This document shows positions 19,884-26,278 of a DNA stretch of 26,278 nucleotides, piece by piece; position 1 is the first letter of the stretch, and every line of letters begins with the position of its first letter. The position numbers were made by a program, and so were the translations under genes. Source of the stretch: Gryganskiella cystojenkinii (taxonomy: Eukaryota > Mortierellomycota > Mortierellomycetes > Mortierellales > Mortierellaceae). The stretch covers positions 7,120-33,397 of the forward strand of contig JAAAIG010000397.1 in assembly GCA_015852425.1 (NCBI GenBank), given 5' to 3'. The notes under the pieces were generated by a model. It ran no database searches and was not told the origin of the DNA. It saw nothing but the letters and a program-made list of their open reading frames with translations.

Positions 19884-21510
19884 ATGTCCTCTTCTGTCAA
19901 GAAGCAGAAGTAATCTTGGCGCAACGCCTTTGGACACTTGTTCTCAAAGGCCTACTTTGAGTCATGGGAGCATCCACACAGCTTCAACTATCGAGATTTT
20001 TTGAAATGGTCAAAAGGACGTTTGAGTCAAGCGAGAGTGCGACAAAAATGGGGTAATGCAAGAGTTCTTCTTCGCAAGAGTCAGAATCAGCCGCTACGAG
20101 AGGTTGCTGTTAAGCTTGATAAGGCTTGGGAATCGTGTACGGATGTAGAGTTCGAAACATACTTTTTCCGACAACAGCGGGATCTACGCAGACTTCTGAA
20201 TGACCGGCGCCCGGTACATGCGGCAGCCGAAAAAGTAATTAACAAGCGACAACTCCTTGAGTTAGAGGAGGAAGGGAGGTCATATGATTATCTCTATATT
20301 TTTTTTGTATGATAGATTCAAGCTTCTACGTACTGGTCTTAACTCCCAATCTGACGAGAACACGTATATGTCATTCTGGATTTTGCCGGACCTCGTGGCA
20401 TTGCAGACAGGAATTCCAGGTCTGATCTCCAAAGGTTTGCAATCGAAAATCACTGTACTCCATCTGCTTGCCGACGTGCTCTCTCTAGGGGTAAAGCCCA
20501 TGCCAAAGAAACGTCGACGGCTATTATGTTGCCCGAGACAACTACGTTGATATTCTCGTTGAGGACGTTGGGCCGACTACATGCACAGATCACTCAAAGC
20601 ATGGCGAGGACAAGGAGAAATCGTACAGGAACGCCGCAGATGCACCACTGGAGCGTTTTTACAGCCTCTCTGGGTATTTCAAAATTGCTAAGGGTTACAG
20701 AGTCAGGACCGTCATTGTCTTTGAGAGAAAGTGGGGGTCTTTATGGTTTGCGCCAAGCAATAATCTTTTACTCCGCAGTTGATTGCAGACCGTAGCATAC
20801 TCAACAGCAAGCACATGGAGTTCAAGGGTCTACCGCCGGAGGCTGACATGCGAGACAAGGTGATAGAGATTCTCACGAAACTGCAAGTGTTCCTTTGGTG
20901 CTAATGAACGTTAAGGAACACACAGAAAATATACTGACGGAGTCTGCAAACTCTTTAGGTGCCAATTTGTGCTACGACCACCGTTTAACACAGAGTCCTC
21001 CTCAGAGAATGACTGTATGCACATCTGGGTTTCTGCGTTCGATGAAATCATGGACAAGAGTTCCTTGCACACGTAGGTTTTTTCTCCTTATTTTCTCTCA
21101 ATTGTATCCCGAAATTTACTGTATTGCTATTAGTATGAACCTCGTCAACAATCGATTCTATTACAGAGGCGAAACGATGTTGGAGGCCTCGAAAGTCACG
21201 CGTCACATGCGGTCACTGGAACATGGGAATGTCAGCGATGCAGGCCGAAAGGTGGACTGCATCTTTATGTACAAGGGAATAGAGCTATCGAACATTGAGT
21301 TTAAGCGTGCAGAGATTGGAGAGTGAGACCATGTGATCCAAAACCGCAAGAATGTGCGCCTGGCACGTTGTATTCAACAAGTCTATGCCTCGCTGGGAGT
21401 GGAGTTTTTTACACAGCACACAACCCTACATAGGGTTTGTTGGTGTATTCTATCAAAGCGACCAATGGGAGACATGGCTATTGCAGGGAAGACCACTTCT
21501 GACGTAGTGC
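19884..21510 (+). pseudogene. Decayed orphan-family gene with multiple stops and frameshifts
   Basis: I do not know this family's function. ATG at 19,884 gives nine codons (MSSSVKKQK), then an in-frame TAA at 19,911, after which the same frame continues SWRNAFGHLFSKAYFESWEH and on to about 20,275. Coding-like sequence then jumps frame repeatedly. One frame around 20,400-20,520 reads SDLQRFAIENHC and KAHAKETS. The next, 20,520-20,770, reads DGYYVARDNYVDILVEDVG and VIVFERKWGSLWFAPSNN. After a shift near 20,774 it reads RSILNSKHMEFKGLPPEADM. Probable introns lie at about 20,889-20,958 and 21,072-21,166. The C-terminal block (GRKVDCIFMYKGIELSNIEF) has an in-frame TGA at 21,324, then NRKNVRLARCIQQVYASLGV, another shift near 21,460, and GDMAIAGKTTSDVV. 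Several independent lesions argue for a dead gene rather than misread splicing. Confidence 0.65.
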
Positions 21511-21518
21511 GGAGAGGG

Positions 21519-21923
21519 CATTAGAGGCTTCAAAATTCATGCGGCAGCACCAGGGGTCTGAGTACAATGATGCGAGTGAACTTGCACGAAAAAGGGATTG
21601 CCTGTTCAAGAATGAGGGTTTGAGACTTTCGAATATTGAGTTTAAGAAACCAGACACTTCGAATCGCGATCTTGCTATCCAAATCAAGAATGTCAGGCTA
21701 GGACGTTGTATACAAGAAGTACACATTGCCCTCGGTGTGCATGAACTCTCAGTCATGATGGCTGATATCGCTGGTATGACCTAATCAATGAGATTTACGC
21801 TTTAGCAAGCCTATATTACTTAAACAATCAACTTTCACCATATGACATTTAGGTTTTGTCGGAATCTTTTATCAAGTCAAGAAAATGGGCGACCTCGCCA
21901 TTGCGGGGAAGGCAAGGTTCTGA
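21519..21923 (+). pseudogene. Second, diverged tandem copy of the orphan C-terminal block
   Basis: The frame ALEASKFMRQHQGSEYNDAS, then RKRDCLFKNEGLRLSNIEF and IKNVRLGRCIQEVHIALGV, parallels the preceding copy block by block. A consistent intron (21,774-21,852) joins to GFVGIFYQVKKMGDLAIAGK, ending at TGA 21,921-21,923. There is no ATG at its head and no upstream domain of its own, so this is a duplicated 3' fragment. The two copies differ at many positions, so the duplication is not recent. This copy has fewer lesions than the first. Confidence 0.6.
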
Positions 21924-22040
21924 GGGTTACGCAGTGTCACGAGGTTTTTTAACCTGGCAGTCAAACAGAAAGCGGTCTACCAGCCTACTTTTAAACACAG
22001 AAGTTGACTGGAGCATAGGAAAAGACAGGCGTTAGAGGGG

Positions 22041-22400
22041 ATGGAGTCAATTGCCAAGATTGAAACTGGCCTTCCTCCACTCTGTGGTGTTGGGGCATCC
22101 ACCAAGGCTTACACTGAGCAGTTGCAGGAGAAAGGACGACAACTTGAGGAGTTTTACAACAACGTGCTCCTGAAAAACACAAGTGGAACGCGAAGAAGGC
22201 CCGACTTGAATAATACAAGGTCATTGCCAATCGACTTTTGAGGCTTGTTCAAAAGACTGGCGGAAGACTTCAAAGAATTTCAAAACAATTCCTCTGAGCT
22301 ATTCTGAGCGAAGTGGAATCAAAAGTCGACACCATCGTATCGGCCAGAAACGCAGGCAAGATCACAAGAGCTGCTGGACTCAAACAAGCCGCCGATGACT
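22041..22400 (+). pseudogene. Broken open frames of unknown family
   Basis: MESIAKIETGLPPLCGVG, then KAYTEQLQEKGRQLEEFYNN, is followed after a one-base shift by KHKWNAKKARLE, an in-frame TAA at about 22,214 and YKVIANRLLRLVQKTGGRL. Further on, SEVESKVDTIVSARNAGKI reads in yet another frame up to a possible donor GTAATT near 22,419. The composition is charged and helical. The KWNAKKAR segment is reminiscent of hypothetical proteins in TnpB/Fanzor-like fungal elements, but no catalytic motif is present, so I do not name it as such. Confidence 0.4.
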
Positions 22401-22419
22401 TCAGGAACTATCTTGGTAA

Positions 22420-22769
22420 TTTTTGTGCGACATATCGTGTCTTGTTACTTACTGTCGTGAGCCAGGACTAGGGCGAGGCAGGATGACCTTTCCAAGTCCG
22501 GTCGAGGGCGGAGGGTACAAGGGATGTATATGTGTGGAGAGAGGAACAAGGGTCGAGGAGGGACAAGGTGGTAAAGGTATATATTCAAGTTACTAGGTAA
22601 AAAACTAAACTAAGATGGGTCGAGGGTCTACTTATGCTATCTTGTGGGGCACGGGCTGTGCACGTCATCGAGATTGTTTGTATGTGAAATGCGGTAGTGC
22701 AACCAAATCGGGACATGCCTCGTTCATTTCACTTGACTTGTTGCCACCGTGGTACAAAACGTAACTAAT
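22420..22769. other. Gap without recognised gene
   Basis: AG-rich DNA with no long open frame of protein-like composition. It lies between the broken frames and the tandem repeat at the 3' end of the minus-strand orphan gene. Confidence 0.4.
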
Positions 22770-22833
22770 GGTGGCAACGTCGGGTCATTGGATGCGACAA
22801 ACGGTGGCAACACAGGATCATGGGATGCGACAC
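22770..22833 (-). repeat. Two-unit imperfect tandem repeat (33 + 31 bp)
   Basis: Both units start GGTGGCAAC and share ATGCGAC. Unit 1 is 22,770-22,802 and unit 2 is 22,803-22,833, followed by the start of a third (GGTGG). On the minus strand they encode related VASxDPxLPPxV units, but only in a frame different from that of the gene they terminate. Unit 2 is two bases shorter than unit 1. Confidence 0.7.
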
Positions 22834-24539
22834 GGTGGATCCAAAGAAACGCTCATCTGGTCTTTGGTCGCTGTCCTGAGACGATCATGGACTTGGCCTT
22901 TGAATGTTGCGTTGTAGACCTCAACACACTGGTCAATTCGATGGCGCACAGCGGCTCTGGCTCGACAGACATCGAACGAATCGATCATCAAGTCCTCCTT
23001 CCGCGAATAAAATTGTCCCCAATTTTTGTTCACATTTCTTTCATATATTTCTCACTTTTATTATTCTTCCGTTCTGTTTTCTCACCCTCTTGTATGATCA
23101 GTATCTGGTACATCGAACGCAGGGCGAGCTGTCGTTGGAGGAGTATCGTCTCGAGTCTGCGTGGCTATTTTAGTGCGATCGTAACCTAAGGCTCTACGAA
23201 GCTCAATAATATTCATGGAGTAAGGCACCCAATGACCGTTGGAGAGAAGCTCTATATCCACAACATCGCGGCTTTCTTGATCTCCCACAGCTCGCGCCTC
23301 TTGTCTTTCTACAAGTTGTCGGTCAATTTGACGTGCATGATTATACAAAGGGTTGTTTGGTGGTGCAACGTTTGGTTGATCAGTTGCCAGAGTTGTCGAG
23401 GAGGCAGGGTCTCGTGCGTGCAGAGTTTGCTCGATCTGACCAAGATTCATAGTGCGTGCTTGTCGCGTCTCATTTATCCGTCGGTTTGCTACCTCGATGC
23501 CAAGTCGGGAAGGTCGAACGATCGTTTCACCTTCATTTGGGTTTGTGTCTTTCAGGTAGACAAAAACGTTGACCGTGACCGGGCTAGGCGACCCTTGAAG
23601 ACGAGCCTTTTCATTGTAGTATGCACGCGCGATCTTTCTCTCGAAGTCGTCAGGCGTCAACAGGGGGTATCTAAGTTGTTTCGAACTGTGGCTGGGCTGG
23701 ATATAGGGAGCATTAAGTTTAGACCATTGGAGGAGCGCGTACCGTGGTTTCTTGACATCTTTTAGTTTGTCGATTGCTCCATTGATATAACCAATAAAGA
23801 CGTGAAATCCTGTTCCACGGTGGTAGATGAACTTGCTGGAAGGCCAGTCTTGGAGTTTCCGTGGACTCCTGACCTTCCCAGTAACGGGGTCCTCGGTGGG
23901 CTTTTCGCCTCTCCGAAACTGAAGAGTAATTTCGGTGAGCTCAGGTGGTTCATTGTCAATCTCGGAATCGCGATCGTCAGCACCATCGTCGTTGGTATCA
24001 ACCTGTGTGGTCAACGCAGACTCTCCGTTGGGAATGCCGAACTGGTCCTCGTGGTCCAACCTTGTATGGATCTCGTCGATACTGGGAACAGATACTGAAT
24101 CCTTAAGATTGGAAATGGTTGGTAAAGTTTCTGGGCTATGGTACTGGTCACTCTCTTGTCCGTCCTCGGATCCAATGTCTTGTTCTTCTACCTCTTCAGA
24201 GACAATAATCCGAGAAGGAGTACTACGACTTGTTGATCCAAGGTTTAGAGGAAGGACTTGTGCGTGAGTAGCATGGCGTTTATCTGAGCCAGGCGGAGGA
24301 AGGATCAGAGATGGAGCAGAGGAATGAGATTGAGCTCGTTTTCTCTTCCCTGGGTTTCGGGTCAGTGGTGGCGTGAGTGTGATGGCTGAACTGCGGGTTG
24401 GACGGATATTTGATGGAGCGGCCTCGGTGGGTGTTGCTCTAGCAGGTTTGGGGAGCATTGGTGGGAGGATGAGAAGCGAGGACGGAAGGGAAGCCAAGAA
24501 GCCAAGAAAGCAATTAAACAAAAACGCCTGTTCAGTCAA
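22818..24539 (-). CDS. Orphan protein, 2 exons, function unknown
   Basis: I do not recognise this gene. Exons 24539-23086 and 23037-22818 give 557 residues with a 48-bp intron (donor GTGAGA, acceptor AAAG). The phase matches: GG|A, then NVNKNWGQFYSRKEDLM. Translation may start at the first ATG (MTEQAFLF, a hydrophobic 27-residue head) or, more likely, at MLPKPARATPTEAAP (codon 28, near 24,457). The first half is Ser/Pro/Thr-rich and acidic, with a basic patch NPGKRKRAQSH that could be nuclear targeting. The middle is folded-looking: LQDWPSSKFIYHRGTGFHVF through VTVNVFVYLKDTNPNEGE. The C-terminal exon is helical and charged (VCRARAAVRHRIDQCVEVYN). It ends at TGA 22,818, inside a tandem repeat whose reading continues in another frame, so the C-terminus may be truncated. 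It could be a host orphan or a protein of a mobile element. Confidence 0.6.
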
Positions 24540-25024
24540 CTAACGGTTGGTTGAGACCGCGATTTATGCACCACAGCACTAGGAAATATTTTTCGGAGAA
24601 GAATTTTTATCTTTGTGACTGCTCCCATTGCTATTACCCCTCGAAATATTAAACGAATTCGATATTAAATGAAACGAAGAGAACTAAAGAGAAAACGAAT
24701 CTACAACTTCAAGCGCTCCGCGAGCAAAGACGCGGGTACACGCTAGTTTTTATTAGGCGAAAACTAATCCAAACAAGGCCCAAGACGGAATGGGGTGACA
24801 TTTTGGTACCTTGTTTTGTGACCTTGGTTATTTGACTTGAATGAATGGAACTTGAACGTTGCTTAAAATCCGTGACACTTGGCGTCTCTACGGTATCAAG
24901 GAAAAGAAAGAATGGAGGCTTAGTGCCAGCTTTACTGATGCAATCACCAAATGAAAAAAAAAACACAATCATCAAGACAGTTCTGGCACCTACTGCAATC
25001 CTACATGATGCAAAGAGACAGTTT
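24540..25024. promoter_or_regulatory. Intergenic between two minus-strand genes
   Basis: 485 bp holding the 3' end of the WD40 gene and the promoter of the orphan gene. AT-rich, with repeated AATATT/ATTAAA-type words at 24,580-24,670. No supported ORF. Confidence 0.45.
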
Positions 25025-26278
25025 TTAGACGTTCAGTTGTCGAACAGGGGAATCAACTGTAGAAGCGCTCATTGTCGTCTTGCCGTTTCGCAGCTGCTTG
25101 AACTTTAATGCTGCAGACACCATGGTGCTCATTGTGTTGCTTGCAACTTGGAGTGCCATCAGTGGTTCTGGCTCGCCCACAGCCCCGTGCTGTCTTAATA
25201 GCCGCATATTACTCCTGCTCAGACCTCGTACATCCTCAATAGAAGCGTCTGATGCAGCAAGTCTGTCATGCACCGAACTCCAATGCAGGCGCGAATGAAA
25301 TTTGCCTTCTTCTTCCATGAGTTGCCACAGGCGAATAGACTTATCATGACAGCCGGTTACAAAATAGGTGCCATTGGCAGTTGCCTTCCATGCAGTGTTG
25401 ACGATTGATCCATGAAAATCTTTTACAACTACCAGACATTGACCAGAATTCGAATCCCACAGCCGCACTGTGTTGTCCTTACCGCACGATGCGATCTGGT
25501 AACCACTGGGACAATACACCACGCTCAGAACATCGGAAGTATGGCCACTTAGGACGAGGCCAGGTGTACCTGTTTGAGTGTCCCACAGCCGCACTGTGTT
25601 GTCGGCACTGCCCGATGCGATCTGGTGACCGCTGGGAGAATACACCACGCTCTCAACACCGGATGTATGGCCACTTAGGATGTGGCCAGGTGCGCCGGTT
25701 TGGGTATCCCACAGACGCACTGTGCTGTCAAAACTGCCTGATGCGACCTGGTGACCGCTGGGAGAATACACCACGCACAAAACCAAGTAATCATGGCCAC
25801 TTAGGACAGGGCCAGGTGCACCGGTTTGTGTGTCCCACAGCCGTACTGTCTCGTCATAACTGCCCGATGCCAGTTGGTGACCGCTGGGAGAATACACCAC
25901 AGTCCGAACTGAGACAATATGGCCACGTAAGACAGGGCCAGGTGCACCGGTTTGAGAGTCCCACAGCCGCACTGTCTTGTCCTTACTGCACGATGCGACT
26001 TGGTGACCGCTGGGAGAATACACCACCTGCCAAACTGTGGAAGTATGGCCACTTAAGACAGGGCCAGGTGCGCCAGTTTGGGTGTCCCACAGCCGCACTG
26101 TGTTGTCATCACTGCCCGATGCGACCTGGTGACCTCTGGGAGAATAAACCACGCTCATAATACGAGAGGTGTGGCCACTTAGTACGAGGCCAGGTGCACC
26201 GGTTTGGGTGTCCCACAACCGCACTGTGTTGTCATCACTGCACGATGCGACCTGGTGTCCACTGGGAGAATACACCAC
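25025..26278 (-). CDS. WD40-repeat protein, C-terminal part (5' end beyond window)
   Basis: C-terminal 417 residues of a beta-propeller scaffold protein; the frame is open to the window edge, so the N-terminus and any effector or NACHT domain are not seen. Six near-identical 42-residue repeats (framework VVYSPSGHQ..ASGS.D.TVRLWDTQTGAPG.VLSGHT) are followed by a diverged seventh (VVYCPSGYQIASCG.DNTVRLWD) and an atypical eighth (TANGTYFVTGCHDKSIRLWQ). The DNA period is exactly 126 bp from 25,522 to 26,278. Differences between repeats cluster after GHT (SRIMS, STVWQ, VSVRT, YLVLC, SGVES, SDVLS) and around the S.D.T turn (DDN, KDK, YDE, FDS, ADN, KDN). The gene ends with a helical non-repeat tail of about 85 residues (LSRSNMRLLRQHGAVGEPEP) and stops at 25,025. 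Homogeneous WD40 blocks of this kind are known from fungal NLR proteins such as HET-E; that this is one is inference. Confidence 0.92.
   Translation of the reverse strand: MVYSPSGHQVASCSDDNTVRLWDTQTGAPGLVLSGHTSRIMSVVYSPRGHQVASGSDDNTVRLWDTQTGAPGPVLSGHTSTVWQVVYSPSGHQVASCSKDKTVRLWDSQTGAPGPVLRGHIVSVRTVVYSPSGHQLASGSYDETVRLWDTQTGAPGPVLSGHDYLVLCVVYSPSGHQVASGSFDSTVRLWDTQTGAPGHILSGHTSGVESVVYSPSGHQIASGSADNTVRLWDTQTGTPGLVLSGHTSDVLSVVYCPSGYQIASCGKDNTVRLWDSNSGQCLVVVKDFHGSIVNTAWKATANGTYFVTGCHDKSIRLWQLMEEEGKFHSRLHWSSVHDRLAASDASIEDVRGLSRSNMRLLRQHGAVGEPEPLMALQVASNTMSTMVSAALKFKQLRNGKTTMSASTVDSPVRQLNV
25397..26278 (-). repeat. Seven tandem 126-bp units encoding WD40 blades
   Basis: The conserved string GAGAATACACCAC (plus strand, with small variants) ends at 25,522, 25,648, 25,774, 25,900, 26,026, 26,152 and 26,278, an exact 126-bp spacing. 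The repeats are much alike at DNA level, including silent positions, apart from the oldest unit at the 25,397 end. The array runs past the window edge. Confidence 0.92.

Noticed and set aside
22420..22740. Possible solo LTR on the minus strand (TATATA and CT-rich stretch)
   Set aside because: I could not identify matching ends, a target-site duplication or a primer-binding site.
25405..26160. 251-codon open frame on the plus strand across the WD40 repeats
   Set aside because: It is the antisense shadow of the 126-bp array. Because the period is a multiple of three and the units are alike, any stop-free frame is copied along the array.

Overview
The window looks like nuclear DNA of a filamentous fungus, most likely an early-diverging one of the Mortierellomycota/Mucoromycota type. 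The evidence is short GT-AG introns (several near 48-50 bp), pyrimidine-rich promoters, AATAAA-type poly(A) signals and the style of the WD40 and orphan genes. The taxonomic call is inference; no marker gene settles it.

Positions 1-18,510 hold five intact-looking conserved genes. In order they are ribosomal protein eL28 (minus, 4 exons), translation factor eIF2B beta (plus, 4 exons, divergent from eL28), a large single-exon two-finger C2H2 transcription factor (7,039-9,954, plus), a class I cyclic-nucleotide phosphodiesterase (13,125-16,363, plus, 5 exons modelled) and a membrane-anchored paraoxonase/arylesterase-like protein (17,059-18,510, plus, 3 exons). They are separated by long non-coding gaps (3.6 kb before the transcription factor, 3.2 kb before the phosphodiesterase). 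The second gap carries five perfect copies of a 10-bp motif.

From about 18.7 kb the character changes. There is a perfect hairpin, a degraded tRNA-like sequence with a pol III-type T run, a possible small gene fragment, and a decayed gene (19,884-21,923) whose C-terminal part is present as two diverged tandem copies. Further open-frame scraps follow. Next come a 557-residue orphan protein on the minus strand (22,818-24,539) and the 3' part of a WD40-repeat gene (25,025-26,278, minus) that runs out of the window. The WD40 repeats keep an exact 126-bp period, with variation confined to a few codons, as in fungal NLR-type allorecognition proteins. I read this half as an accessory, fast-evolving compartment beside a housekeeping block.

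The genes do not form one pathway. The phosphodiesterase (cAMP turnover) and the C2H2 factor (possibly calcineurin-linked) are both plausible signalling components, and eL28 and eIF2B beta both serve translation. Exon boundaries were placed by reading splice signals and family motifs by eye; the phosphodiesterase start and its second donor site are the weakest points.
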